From: an uncultured Bacteroidales bacterium
Lineage (GTDB): Bacteria; Bacteroidota; Bacteroidia; Bacteroidales; P3
Direction: 5' to 3'
Assembly (NCBI GenBank): GCA_900316965.1
Contig: ONEY01000019.1
Span: 1 to 36,555 of the forward strand
DNA: 36,555 nt
Notes under the pieces: model-generated
The model's database searches: none
What the model saw: only the letters and a program-made list of their open reading frames with translations
What the model was told of the DNA's origin: nothing
Translations under genes and position numbers: made by a program
Shown: piece after piece, positions 1-8,386 of the stretch
How positions within the stretch are numbered: position 1 is the first letter of the stretch
Layout of the letters: each line of letters begins with the position of its first letter

Positions 1-165
1 TTTAAGGTATACCCTAACTCCAAAATTCTATTTTTTTTTAATATTATTATAATTATATATTATATATGTTATTGTATATCAATATATTATATATTGTATT
101 ATAACAAGTAAAATCAAAAAAAAAGAGTTCTTATGACCATATAGGTATACCCTTTTTTTTTAATT

Positions 166-186
166 GAGATTTGAGATTTGAGATTT
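166..186. repeat. Three tandem copies of a 7-base unit
   Basis: GAGATTT is present three times head to tail with no mismatch, followed by TTCTG. It lies in AT-rich non-coding DNA and resembles an ordinary short microsatellite. No function is inferred. Confidence 0.8.
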
Positions 187-416
187 TCTGTATGTAAGTT
201 GTTGATTTTCTCTCTACAAGGTCCACTTGGTCAACATCACAATATCACAATAACTCTCACTTGTTTTCGTAATTACCTGTAAAACACCATGTAATTCTAT
301 TTCAACATTCCCGCTATTTATCTCGCCCCTCGTTTGCCGTCTCTTTCTCGTAAACTATCAACCATGTTGTTCATAATATTTTTTCTTATGCGTGTGTTTA
401 TGTCAAGGATTTTTTG

Positions 417-424
417 TAAATTTG
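417..424 (+). promoter_or_regulatory. Probable -7 box of the rocD promoter
   Basis: TAAATTTG matches the Bacteroidota -7 consensus TAnnTTTG exactly and ends 45 bases before the rocD ATG, giving a leader of roughly 40 bases. The -33 element is poor: only TGTG (393-396) or TTTA (397-400) stands near the expected place, so the call rests mainly on the -7 box. Confidence 0.45.
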
Positions 425-469
425 CATCGTTTTAATAATTGAGTATATATTCAATAAAATAATATAACT

Positions 470-1690
470 ATGACGAAATCAGAACAATTCATGGAAATGG
501 AAGCCAAATACGGCGCCCATAATTATCATCCACTGCCAGTAGTCCTCGCTAAGGGCGAAGGCGCTTTTGTTTGGGACTGTGAAGGAAAGAAATATTTCGA
601 CTTCCTCTCTGCCTATTCTGCTGTCAACCAGGGTCATTGCCACCCCAAGATTGTCAAGGCTATGTGCGACCAGGCCCACGAGCTCACCCTCAGCAGCCGC
701 GCTTTCTACAACAACTGCCTCGGCGAATGGGAAAAATATGTCACCGAATATTTCGGCTACGACAAGGTCCTGCCTATGAACACTGGCGCCGAAGCCGACG
801 AGACCGCCCTTAAGCTCGCTCGCCGCTGGGGTGTGGTGAAAAAAGGCATTCCTAACGACGAGGTTATGATCGTCTGCTGCGAAGGCAACTTCCACGGCCG
901 CACCATCACCATTATCACCATGAGCAACGACCCCGAAAGCTATGCCAACTACGGTCCTATGACTCCTGGTTTCATCCGCATACCTTACAACGACCCCGAC
1001 GCTCTCGAAAAATGTCTCGCTGAGCACGGCAAGAAGGTCGCCGGTTTCCTCCTCGAGCCTATCCAGGGCGAGGCTGGCGTCTATGTCCCCGACGAGGGCT
1101 ACCTCAAAAAATGCTACGACATCTGCAAGAAATATAACGTCCTCTTCATGGCCGACGAGGTCCAGTGCGGTATCGCCCGTACCGGCAAAATGCTCGCCTG
1201 CGACCACGAGGGTGTCCGCCCCGACATCGTCATCCTTGGCAAGGCCCTCGGCGGTGGCGTTATGCCCGTTAGCGCCGTCTTGGCCGACGACGACATCATG
1301 CTCAACATCAAACCTGGTGAGCACGGCTCCACTTTCGGCGGCAACCCCATCGCTGCCAAGGTCTCCATCGCTGCCCTCGAGGTTATCAAGGAAGAACACC
1401 TCATGGAAAACGCCGACCGCCTCGGCAAGATCTTCCGCGAGGAAATGACCAACTTCAAGAGCCCCATGATCGAGAAGGTACGCGGCAAAGGCCTCCTCAA
1501 CGCCGTCATCATCAAGCCTCACAACGGCAAAGAGGCTTGGGATGTCTGCCTGAAGATGCGCGACATGGGTGTCCTGGCTAAACCTACCCACCAGCACATC
1601 ATCCGCTTCGCTCCTCCTCTGGTCATAACCGAAGAGCAGCTCCGCGAGGCTATCGAAATCATCAAGAAGGCTATCGCTTCGTTCGAATAA
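470..1690 (+). CDS. rocD: Ornithine aminotransferase (ornithine--oxo-acid transaminase)
   Basis: This is a cytosolic PLP-dependent class III aminotransferase. It moves the delta-amino group of ornithine to 2-oxoglutarate, giving glutamate semialdehyde and so linking arginine/ornithine and proline/glutamate metabolism. At 406 residues it is full length. The PLP lysine is K258 in ILGKALGGG; the cofactor region [15 protein letters not shown] (104-118), the segment CEGNFHGRT (137-145), EPIQGEAG (196-203) and the Asp of MADEVQCG (227-234) are all present. R170 in GFIRIPYND matches the ornithine-binding arginine region of the family. The ATG at 470 fits the family start and follows a -7 box. The gene stands alone, closed by a terminator at 1713. 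It is very GC-rich (42 of 60 bases at 1201-1260), which creates a long antisense open frame that is not a gene. Acetylornithine aminotransferase is a less likely alternative. Confidence 0.93.
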   Translation: MTKSEQFMEMEAKYGAHNYHPLPVVLAKGEGAFVWDCEGKKYFDFLSAYSAVNQGHCHPKIVKAMCDQAHELTLSSRAFYNNCLGEWEKYVTEYFGYDKVLPMNTGAEADETALKLARRWGVVKKGIPNDEVMIVCCEGNFHGRTITIITMSNDPESYANYGPMTPGFIRIPYNDPDALEKCLAEHGKKVAGFLLEPIQGEAGVYVPDEGYLKKCYDICKKYNVLFMADEVQCGIARTGKMLACDHEGVRPDIVILGKALGGGVMPVSAVLADDDIMLNIKPGEHGSTFGGNPIAAKVSIAALEVIKEEHLMENADRLGKIFREEMTNFKSPMIEKVRGKGLLNAVIIKPHNGKEAWDVCLKMRDMGVLAKPTHQHIIRFAPPLVITEEQLREAIEIIKKAIASFE

Positions 1691-1712
1691 TAACGCGAAG
1701 TGTTCCATATTT

Positions 1713-1743
1713 AGGGTCGCTGCATGCGTGGCGACCCTTTTTT
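1713..1743 (+). terminator. Rho-independent terminator of rocD
   Basis: AGGGTCGC (1713-1720) pairs with GCGACCCT (1731-1738) around a 10-base loop, followed directly by a run of T. It sits 23 bases after the rocD stop and isolates rocD from the fucosidase gene. Confidence 0.85.
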
Positions 1744-1804
1744 AAATCCTGTAACTTGTATCTTGAATCTAGAAACTTTTAACATCTCTAACACCTGGTA
1801 AGCT

Positions 1805-3160
1805 TTGAAAAAAATCATCCTCTCTCTTTTGGCATTATCTTGCCTCGCCACCATGGTGGCACAAAAACCTAACGACATGGCGGCTGTGCTTACAGATCGC
1901 AACTTGGGCGCTGAGCAACATGACGAAACTGACCCCGTCATCCTCCGCCGCCTCGACGAGTGGCAGGACCTCAAATTCGGCTTCATGGCGCATTGGGGCA
2001 TCTATACCCAGTGGGCTACCGTCGAGTCGTGGAGCATCTGCAGCGAGCCTTGGATCGACCGCAAAGGCGTGCCTTATGATGAGTACAAACGTCAGTACCA
2101 GGCGCTAAACACTACTTTCAACCCAAAACGTTTCAACCCCGAAAAATGGGCCAAGGCCGCCGCCAACGCGGGCATGAAATATATGGTCTTCACCACCAAG
2201 CACCACGACGGCTTCTGCATGTTCGCCTCTGAGGAGACTTCCTACACCTCGGCCCACAGCAGCTGTCCCTTCTTCAAAAACAAATTCAGCGACATCACCA
2301 AGGCTCTCACCAACGCTTTCCGCCAACAAAACCTTTGGATTGGATACTATTTCTCTAAGCCTGACTGGCATTGCCCCGACTATTGGGCTCCTGAATGGGC
2401 TACCCCCGACCGCAATGTCAACTACAACATCGCGCAATACCCCGAAAGATGGCGCAAATATTGCGACTTCATCTACAACCAAATTCGCGAGCTTACTCAC
2501 AACTACGGCGACATCGACATCCTTTGGCTCGACGGCGGATGGATCCGCCCGGCTTGGAGCCTCAACGAGGAGTCGGAGGAGTGGCTCGGATGCAGCGGAC
2601 AAATCCAGGACATCAACATGCCTAAAATCGCTCGCATGGCCCGCGAGAACAACCCCGACCTCTTGATCGTCGACCGCAGCGTAGGCGGCAAATATGAGAA
2701 CTACCGCACTCCCGAAAAACAGGTGCCCGACACCGTCCTCCCTTATCCTTGGGAGACTTGCATGACTATGGGCGACAGCTGGTCGTTTGTCTACAACGAC
2801 AACTACAAGTCGACCAACACTTTGGTTCACATGCTCTGCGATGTCGTCGCCAAGGGTGGCAACCTTTTGCTCAACGTGGGCCCCGACGCCAATGGCGAAA
2901 TCCCTGAGCCTTGCCTCAAACGCATGGAGGAGATCGGCGCATGGCTCCGCGACAACGGCTATGCCATTTATGGCACTCGCCCTCTCCAACCTTACTCTCA
3001 GGGCCGCGTCCGCTACACCCAAAGCAAGGACGGCATGCATCGCTATGCTATCTATCTCCTCGAGGAGGGCGAAATAGCTCCCTCTCGTATCGAAATTGAC
3101 GGCTATGTCTATCGTGTCAAAAAGAAATCTAAACATGCCGTCGTCGTCGAACTCATGTAA
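1805..3160 (+). CDS. Secreted GH29 alpha-L-fucosidase
   Basis: This glycoside hydrolase family 29 enzyme hydrolyses alpha-L-fucosyl residues from glycans such as host mucin or plant sugars. It acts in the periplasm or at the cell surface. A signal peptide fits residues 1-20 (MKKIILSLLALSCLATMVAQ). The GH29 catalytic domain occupies about residues 45-390: FGFMAHWG (58-65), the HHDGF motif (133-137) and the nucleophile Asp243 in DILWLDGGW. GGNLLLNVGPDANGEIP (351-367) is also typical of GH29. The acid/base residue cannot be named safely by eye. The start is TTG; the only nearby ATG (residue 17) would cut the signal peptide in half, so TTG is preferred. No C-terminal carbohydrate module is seen. 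The next gene begins 12 bases later, suggesting one transcript with the dipeptidase. Confidence 0.9.
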   Translation: MKKIILSLLALSCLATMVAQKPNDMAAVLTDRNLGAEQHDETDPVILRRLDEWQDLKFGFMAHWGIYTQWATVESWSICSEPWIDRKGVPYDEYKRQYQALNTTFNPKRFNPEKWAKAAANAGMKYMVFTTKHHDGFCMFASEETSYTSAHSSCPFFKNKFSDITKALTNAFRQQNLWIGYYFSKPDWHCPDYWAPEWATPDRNVNYNIAQYPERWRKYCDFIYNQIRELTHNYGDIDILWLDGGWIRPAWSLNEESEEWLGCSGQIQDINMPKIARMARENNPDLLIVDRSVGGKYENYRTPEKQVPDTVLPYPWETCMTMGDSWSFVYNDNYKSTNTLVHMLCDVVAKGGNLLLNVGPDANGEIPEPCLKRMEEIGAWLRDNGYAIYGTRPLQPYSQGRVRYTQSKDGMHRYAIYLLEEGEIAPSRIEIDGYVYRVKKKSKHAVVVELM

Positions 3161-3172
3161 TTCTCCTCGTCT

Positions 3173-4912
3173 ATGCGTAAACTCTCTTGTCTCTTTTTAA
3201 TTCTCTCTATCGCCTTGGGCGGTGAGGCGTGCACCAATCTTATCGTCGGCAAGAAGGCCTCGAAAGATGGCAGCGTGATGTGCACCTACAACTGCGACGG
3301 CTTCGGCTTTGCGGGTTCGCTTTTCTACACTCCCGCCGGCCGCCACCTCAAGGGCGAGCGTATCGCCATCCACGGCTGGGGCCCCTCTCACGAGGGCCGC
3401 TTTGTCGACCAGGTGGAGTATACCTACAACGTCGTTGGCTTTATGAACGACCATCAGGTTACCATCGTCGAAAGCACCTTCGACGGCCGCTTGGAACTGC
3501 AAAACAACGACGGCCTTCTCGATTATTTCAGCCTCATGCGTCTTGCCCTGCAGCGCTCCGCCACGGCTCGCGAGGCTATCATTTGCATGGCGCGTCTTGT
3601 CGAGGAATATGGCTACAACAGCAGCGGCGAAAGCATCACCATCTGCGACCCCAACGAGGCTTGGATCATGGAAATCGTGGGCAAAGGACCTGGCCGCAAC
3701 GGCGCCGTTTGGGTGGCCCTGCGCATCCCCGACGACTGCATCTCGGCTCACGCCAACCTCAGCCGCATCCGCCATTTCCCCATGGAGGGCGAATGCTGGG
3801 ACGGTACCGCTATCGTCAAACAGAAATCTAAAAAACTTAGAGAGTTTAAAAGTTTAAGCAGCAAACATCTGCATCTTCTTGTCGACAACCCTCTTGTCGA
3901 GTGTGTCTACGCTTGGGATGTCGTCTCTTTCGCCCAAGAAATGGGCTTCTACCTTGGCAACGACGCGCGCTTCTCTTTCCGCGACGCCTATTGCCCTATC
4001 GACTTCGAGAATGTGCGCTATGCCGACGCCCGCGTATGGAGCTTCTTCCGCCACCATCGCTCTGATATGGACCTGTATCTGCCCTACATCAACGGCGATT
4101 TCAGCCAATGTGACCACCTCCCTCTTTGGGTCAAACCTGATGAACTCCTTTCCTTGTCCGACGTGCAGCGCGACATGCGCGACCATTTCGAGGGTACTCC
4201 ACTCGACATGACTGCCGATATGACCGCCGGCCCTTGGGGCATGCCCATCAGACCTCTCCCTATGCATTTCCGATCCTCCGACAGCGTCGACTTCTACCGT
4301 GAACGCCCCATTGCTACTCAGCAAAGTGGCTTCACCATGACGTGTCAGATGCGCTCGTGGCTCCCCGACGATGTAGGCGGCGTCACTTGGTTCAACTGCG
4401 ACGACGCCGACATGGTGGCTTATGTGCCTCTCTATTGCTGCATCACTCAGGTGCCCGACCCTTTCCGTCAGGAGAACAATCCTCGCAACGAGTTCAGCTT
4501 CGAGTCGGCTTTCTGGATGAACAACTGGGTGGCTAACATGATCTATCCTCGCTATTCTATGATGATCGGCGACCTCCGCATGGCTCAGCGTGAACTCGAG
4601 GAATACTTCATCGCCGACCAGGATAGTGTTCTTGCTGTCATCGATAAGCTCACTCCCGACGAGCGCCGCAGCTTTCTCAACCGCAAATCTATCGACTATG
4701 CCGACCGCATGATGAAACGTTGGGATCGTTTGGCAAAATATCTGATTGTGAAATACAACGACCAGGTCGTCAAGCGTGTCGACAATCAGGGCAACTTCTT
4801 ACGTTGGGGCTACGACACTCCGGGCTTCGACCAGCAGTTTATCGACGCCATTGCTCCCGCCACAGGCGACCGCTACCGCCTAAAAAAGGTCATCAATCGC
4901 CGCGAAAGATAA
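3173..4912 (+). CDS. Peptidase family C69 dipeptidase
   Basis: This is an N-terminal-nucleophile cysteine peptidase related to dipeptidase A and acting on short peptides. The first 19 residues form a signal-like hydrophobic segment ending GGEA, so Cys20 in ACTNLIVGKKASKDG becomes the new N-terminus and nucleophile, as expected for C69. The 579-residue length agrees with Bacteroidota members. Further family-like segments are the DGSVMCTYNCDG region (32-43) and the long central domain with Trp/Asn-rich stretches such as FWMNNWVANM. The gene follows the fucosidase by 12 bases, so the pair may be co-transcribed and used together on glycopeptides such as mucin; that use is inferred. No strong terminator follows. 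Confidence 0.88.
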   Translation: MRKLSCLFLILSIALGGEACTNLIVGKKASKDGSVMCTYNCDGFGFAGSLFYTPAGRHLKGERIAIHGWGPSHEGRFVDQVEYTYNVVGFMNDHQVTIVESTFDGRLELQNNDGLLDYFSLMRLALQRSATAREAIICMARLVEEYGYNSSGESITICDPNEAWIMEIVGKGPGRNGAVWVALRIPDDCISAHANLSRIRHFPMEGECWDGTAIVKQKSKKLREFKSLSSKHLHLLVDNPLVECVYAWDVVSFAQEMGFYLGNDARFSFRDAYCPIDFENVRYADARVWSFFRHHRSDMDLYLPYINGDFSQCDHLPLWVKPDELLSLSDVQRDMRDHFEGTPLDMTADMTAGPWGMPIRPLPMHFRSSDSVDFYRERPIATQQSGFTMTCQMRSWLPDDVGGVTWFNCDDADMVAYVPLYCCITQVPDPFRQENNPRNEFSFESAFWMNNWVANMIYPRYSMMIGDLRMAQRELEEYFIADQDSVLAVIDKLTPDERRSFLNRKSIDYADRMMKRWDRLAKYLIVKYNDQVVKRVDNQGNFLRWGYDTPGFDQQFIDAIAPATGDRYRLKKVINRRER

Positions 4913-4961
4913 TCGATCTCGTCTTTCTCCTAATCGTAGCACTCTGTCTCGCCCAATCGTA

Positions 4962-4987
4962 AACGCCTCCGATAGGGTGTTATATTT
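4962..4987 (+). terminator. Weak hairpin after the dipeptidase gene
   Basis: AACGCCT (4962-4968) pairs with AGGGTGTT (4974-4981), including G-T pairs. The tail ATATTT is only partly T-rich. It could end the fucosidase-dipeptidase transcript, but the structure is modest. Confidence 0.35.
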
Positions 4988-5121
4988 ATGCCTTTATGTG
5001 TGATTTCACATTTTGTGGTACACTTTTTTCCTTGCTTTTTTAGCTGTTTTCTGATTGCAAAATCAAGATTTTTTCCACATATCTGTGGTCTTGATTTGGT
5101 TGTGTATTACAACATAAAACA

Positions 5122-5149
5122 CAAAAAAGCACCCCGTTTGGAGTGCTTT
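5122..5149 (-). terminator. Terminator downstream of tRNA-Gln
   Basis: On the minus strand the arms AAAAGCACTCC and GGGGTGCTTTT pair around an AAAC loop and run into TTTTTT. It starts directly after the CCA end of the tRNA, the usual place for a tRNA terminator. The A/T symmetry means it could also stop plus-strand transcripts. Confidence 0.8.
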
Positions 5150-5223
5150 TGGTTGTCCTACCAGGATTCGAACCTAGACAAGCTGATCCAGAGTCAGATG
5201 TGCTACCGTTACACCATAGGACA
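5150..5223 (-). tRNA. tRNA-Gln (anticodon CTG)
   Basis: The minus strand folds as a tRNA. Acceptor arms TGTCCTA and TAGGACA pair fully (first pair U-A, as in tRNA-Gln). The D arm carries GTAACGGTAGCAC, and the T arm carries the GTTCGAATC loop. The anticodon loop CTCTGGA has U33 and anticodon CUG, reading CAG. The top anticodon-stem pair is a U-C mismatch. The terminal CCA is encoded, after discriminator A. Confidence 0.93.
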
Positions 5224-5253
5224 TTGTGCGTTTCGTTCTCTCGAAATCGGGTG

Positions 5254-5285
5254 CAAAAGTACACACTTTTTCTATTCTGACCAAA
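5254..5285 (-). promoter_or_regulatory. Promoter of tRNA-Gln
   Basis: On the minus strand, TTTG (5285-5282) lies 20 bases before TACTTTTG (5261-5254), an exact match to the Bacteroidota -33/-7 promoter. The box ends 30 bases before the mature tRNA. The sequence around and after the box, including CCGATTTC, is nearly the same as at the tRNA-Phe promoter. Confidence 0.85.
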
Positions 5286-5425
5286 TTTTTTTATCTATTT
5301 TTTGTAGATGCTTGTTCTATTGTTTTTTATAATACTTGATAGGTGTTGATTACTTGAATTGTTATAGGCTATTATGTCGTCGAAATACCGATTTCGGGGT
5401 GTAATAATTAACCTCTCTGTAGGTG
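5286..5425. other. Intergenic, convergent side of the barrel gene
   Basis: This stretch separates the tRNA-Gln promoter from the stop of the minus-strand barrel gene. It holds a perfect 6-base inverted repeat (CGAAAT ACCG ATTTCG, 5381-5396) without a T tract, which may be a weak end signal for that gene. Together with 4913-5149 it contains no supported open frame. Confidence 0.5.
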
Positions 5426-8110
5426 TTATTCGCTTGTCTCTGTGCTACTCGACGTGGTGCCTTCTGCCTCGCTGCCACTTTGGGTGTTCTTTTCAAGCTC
5501 CATCTTTCCGAAACGCAATGTGATGCCGGCGCTGATATAGCGGCTGTTGAGTGTGCGGCTCTTGCTTTCGCTGAGGAAGTAGGGGTTGGTGTTGCTGCTT
5601 GCCTGTCCTATGTTTTTGCCCCAATTGAAGATGTCTTGTACGTTGATGAAGGCGCTAAGCTTGCGGTTGAAGAAGTCGGCGCGCACGCCCATGTTAACCC
5701 AGTAGCGGGCGCTGCGGGTCGACATAAGTCCTAGGGTGGGGGATGTGTAGTTGGCCGAGGCGTGGATTTGGTATTTGTTGAACACTTTTGTCCACATGTT
5801 CAATCGTACGCTGTAGCTCCATTTGCTGTCGGTATAGGCTTCCTGACCCAATTTGTCATATTGCATGCTGTATCCGTAGTCGTAGACGTTGGTGTAGAGT
5901 CGCATATTGAAGAACCCTGAGGGTCGGAAGGTGGCGTTGAACGAGGTTCCGTAGCGCCACGACGAACCAATGTTGTAGGGCGTGGAGTATTGTATTATGC
6001 GCCCAATGTAGGGGTCGACGGCGTCGGTAACGTCGGTCAGGTTGTCTATCTCGCCGGTGGAGAGGCGCCCGTAGCCTTCAACACCAAGGCTGCCCCACAT
6101 GAAGAACTTGGTCCATCCGGCTTCGGCATTGTGGGTGTAGCTCTGTGTGAGGTCGCGGTTGCCGGTCTTGTAGCTGTCTTCGGTGTATTTGCGGTAGGTG
6201 GTCAGGTCTAGTGCCGAGGGGTTGCGCATTCTCAGCGAGTAGTTGAGCTTGTAATTGTGCATCGACTGTGTGCGGTAGCTGAGGTGGATGGAGGGATTGT
6301 AGGTGATGTGGCTCACGCTGTAATCGTCGGGAGTGGCGGTTTCGGTGAAGGTGAAATGGTCGTTGCTGAAGTTGGCTCCCATGCCCAACTGCATAGTGAA
6401 ACCTCCAAAGCGATGGGTCCACTCTACATCCGCTCCTATGCTGTTGTTATGGTCTTCAAAGGTGAACCGCCTCAGGGCGTCGAGGAGGTTGTCGTTCAAA
6501 ATGGTTACGTCCTCGTCGTAGGTCGTGTCGAGCAGGTAGGGACGATAGTCACGATAGTCGTTGTCGGTGCCGAGGTTGAGTCCGTAGCTCATCTCTCCGT
6601 TTTTGCTGTAGGGTCGGTTGTAGCGCATCCTTAGGCTGACGTCGGTGCCGCGATAGAGGTCGTCGTAGTATTTGAAGGTGTTCTGGTCGAAGGTCGATGT
6701 GGTGTCGGTAACATTGTAGAGTCGACTGTAACTGGTGCCGGTGCTGTTTCGGGAGGTGGAACCAAACAAAAACATGCGCAGGTTGTGACCTTCACGGTCG
6801 AATTTTTTGGAGTAGTTGCCGCCAAACATGCCAAAGAAATTGGTTGTGCCTGTTTCGTTGCTCATGTCGTATTGGTATAGGCTTGCTGTTGGAAGGTATA
6901 CTTGTCGGTTGTGCCAGTTGTCGCTGGAACTTGTGGATCCGTTGAGGTTGAAGTTGCCCCACACGCCCACATCGGTCATACTGTCTATTTCGTAGTCGAT
7001 ATGTATTCCTACGCTGCCGCCGTAGTTTTTGCCGTTGCTCCACGAACTGTCTTTCTCGTAGATGACGTCTTGCAACGAGTCGAGGTTGCCGGGATAGAGG
7101 GGATTGTCCTGACGGGTGCGGCTCCAGCTCCACGAGTCGTTCTCGGATGTGCTGTAGCGGAAGTTGGTGAAGAGGTTGATGTTGAGTCGCTCGTTGGCCC
7201 ATGTGTAGCTAACCCACGGACTTACGTTGGGCTGGGTCGCTGCGTTGAGACCGAAGCTGATAAAGTGGTTCTTTTTGATGTGCGCCGAGGTGATGATGTT
7301 GATGACGGCTTCGGCATCGGTGGCATATTTCGCCGACGGGTTGGTGATGGTCTCGATGCGGTCGAGGGCGTTGGCGGGCAAGGTCTGCAGGTAGGTCTTC
7401 AGGTTCTCGGCGGTAAGTTTTGAGGGCTTGTCGTTGACCCATATCTCTACGCTGCTGACTCCTCGCAGGGTTATGTTGCCTTCTACGTCGACCTCAACGC
7501 CGGGTGCGTTCTGGAGGGCGTCTTCGGTGGTGCCTGATTGTATCGTTGGGTCGTCGGCAACGTTGTATACCAATTTCTCTCCATCCATGGCGTATAGCGG
7601 TCGCGCCGCTTTTATGGTCACTTTTTTCAGCGTCGCCGCACTGGCTTTCATGTTGATGACGCCTAAGGCGGTGTTGTTGCTCACGTTGACGGGAATGTAT
7701 CGGGTGGCATAACCTACATAGCTTACGCGAAGCAGATATTCGCCTGCGGGCACTTGTGTTACTTCAAAGTAGCCGTTGGCGTCGGTGCGCGCTCCCTTGA
7801 CGAATGTGCTGTCGTCTTTCTCTAGGAGCGTCACGTTGACATACATCATGGGTTCGCTCTTGCTACTATCCACAAGCGATCCAACAATCTTGAATGTGGA
7901 CCCTTCTTTGACTTTCTTTTTCTGTTTTACTGTCGAACTTTTCTGCCCGGTTTGCTGCATCTGTCTGTCGCCTCGGGGTCCGCCGGGATATCCTCCGGGA
8001 CCGCCCCCGGGAAAACCTCCTGGCCCACCACCCGGTCGGCCAGGTTGGGCGTTGAGTGCCATTGTGAATAGTGTCGCGATGATGAAAAGTGTTATGTTCC
8101 GAATCTTCAT
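5426..8110 (-). CDS. Outer-membrane beta-barrel protein, TonB-receptor-like (OMP_b-brl_3 type)
   Basis: This is a predicted outer-membrane protein of 894 residues. A signal peptide spans 1-21 (ending ALNAQ). A Gly/Pro-rich stretch follows at 23-46, then a CarboxypepD_reg-like beta-sandwich at about 70-150 (DANGYFEV, LLRVSYVGYATRYIPV), a plug-like domain at about 160-275 (DALQNAPGVEVD, GNITLRGVSSVEIWVNDKP, ITNPSAKY), and a long aromatic-rich barrel to about residue 865. This architecture fits the barrel family found with TonB-dependent receptors in Bacteroidota; ligand unknown. The last barrel strand appears to be ISAGITLRFGKMELE. About 25 Ser/Thr/Glu-rich residues follow it, so the chain does not end in the usual aromatic residue. 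The gene is single, and diverges from the M16 peptidase gene across 276 bases. Confidence 0.85.
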   Translation of the reverse strand: MKIRNITLFIIATLFTMALNAQPGRPGGGPGGFPGGGPGGYPGGPRGDRQMQQTGQKSSTVKQKKKVKEGSTFKIVGSLVDSSKSEPMMYVNVTLLEKDDSTFVKGARTDANGYFEVTQVPAGEYLLRVSYVGYATRYIPVNVSNNTALGVINMKASAATLKKVTIKAARPLYAMDGEKLVYNVADDPTIQSGTTEDALQNAPGVEVDVEGNITLRGVSSVEIWVNDKPSKLTAENLKTYLQTLPANALDRIETITNPSAKYATDAEAVINIITSAHIKKNHFISFGLNAATQPNVSPWVSYTWANERLNINLFTNFRYSTSENDSWSWSRTRQDNPLYPGNLDSLQDVIYEKDSSWSNGKNYGGSVGIHIDYEIDSMTDVGVWGNFNLNGSTSSSDNWHNRQVYLPTASLYQYDMSNETGTTNFFGMFGGNYSKKFDREGHNLRMFLFGSTSRNSTGTSYSRLYNVTDTTSTFDQNTFKYYDDLYRGTDVSLRMRYNRPYSKNGEMSYGLNLGTDNDYRDYRPYLLDTTYDEDVTILNDNLLDALRRFTFEDHNNSIGADVEWTHRFGGFTMQLGMGANFSNDHFTFTETATPDDYSVSHITYNPSIHLSYRTQSMHNYKLNYSLRMRNPSALDLTTYRKYTEDSYKTGNRDLTQSYTHNAEAGWTKFFMWGSLGVEGYGRLSTGEIDNLTDVTDAVDPYIGRIIQYSTPYNIGSSWRYGTSFNATFRPSGFFNMRLYTNVYDYGYSMQYDKLGQEAYTDSKWSYSVRLNMWTKVFNKYQIHASANYTSPTLGLMSTRSARYWVNMGVRADFFNRKLSAFINVQDIFNWGKNIGQASSNTNPYFLSESKSRTLNSRYISAGITLRFGKMELEKNTQSGSEAEGTTSSSTETSE

Positions 8111-8185
8111 GTTGTGGAAGTGTGTGGGGTTATTAAATGGAAATATCAGATAATCAAATAAATGTAGTCTTGAACGTGTAAAAAC

Positions 8186-8224
8186 AAAATAGCACGCCGC
8201 TAGTTTTTCTGCGGTTGCTATTTT
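8186..8224. other. Terminator-like inverted repeat between divergent genes
   Basis: AAAATAGC (8186-8193) pairs with GCTATTTT (8217-8224), and inside it CCGC (8197-8200) pairs with GCGG (8211-8214), with a small internal bulge and a 10-base loop. Both outer sides are T-rich in their own direction. It lies upstream of both flanking genes, so it ends neither. A leader attenuator or the end of a small RNA is possible but not shown. Confidence 0.5.
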
Positions 8225-8386
8225 ATTAGTAGCATTATTTGCCTTTTTCTTTTACTTCTCCGCAAAATTTTTTTTTATTAATGTCGTTATTATAAAAAAT
8301 ATGGTATGGTTTGCTGTGGGATCTTTGTTTCGATCTGTTTCCTATGCAAACCAATTGTTGTTTTTTATTTGCTTGTCGATAGATAA

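Larger units (their letters stand above)
1..469. other. AT-rich leader region without a supported gene
   Basis: No open frame worth calling lies here. Positions 30-115 are almost pure A/T with alternating TATA-type runs. The 11-base sequence AGGTATACCCT occurs twice (5-15 and 143-153), each copy holding the palindrome GGTATACC, and GAGATTT is repeated three times in tandem at 166-186. The right end carries the probable rocD promoter. Nothing identifies an origin, attachment site or RNA gene. Confidence 0.6.

Noticed and set aside
479..1708. 409-codon open frame antisense to rocD
   Set aside because: It mirrors a clear full-length aminotransferase; the biased third codon positions of this GC-rich gene keep the opposite frame open. 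The peptide has no recognisable domain.
2105..3136. 343-codon open frame antisense to the fucosidase
   Set aside because: It is a shadow of the GH29 gene, whose catalytic motifs and signal peptide are explicit.
4988..5332. 114-codon plus-strand frame across the tRNA-Gln
   Set aside because: It runs antisense through a complete tRNA gene, its promoter and terminator, so it is not coding.
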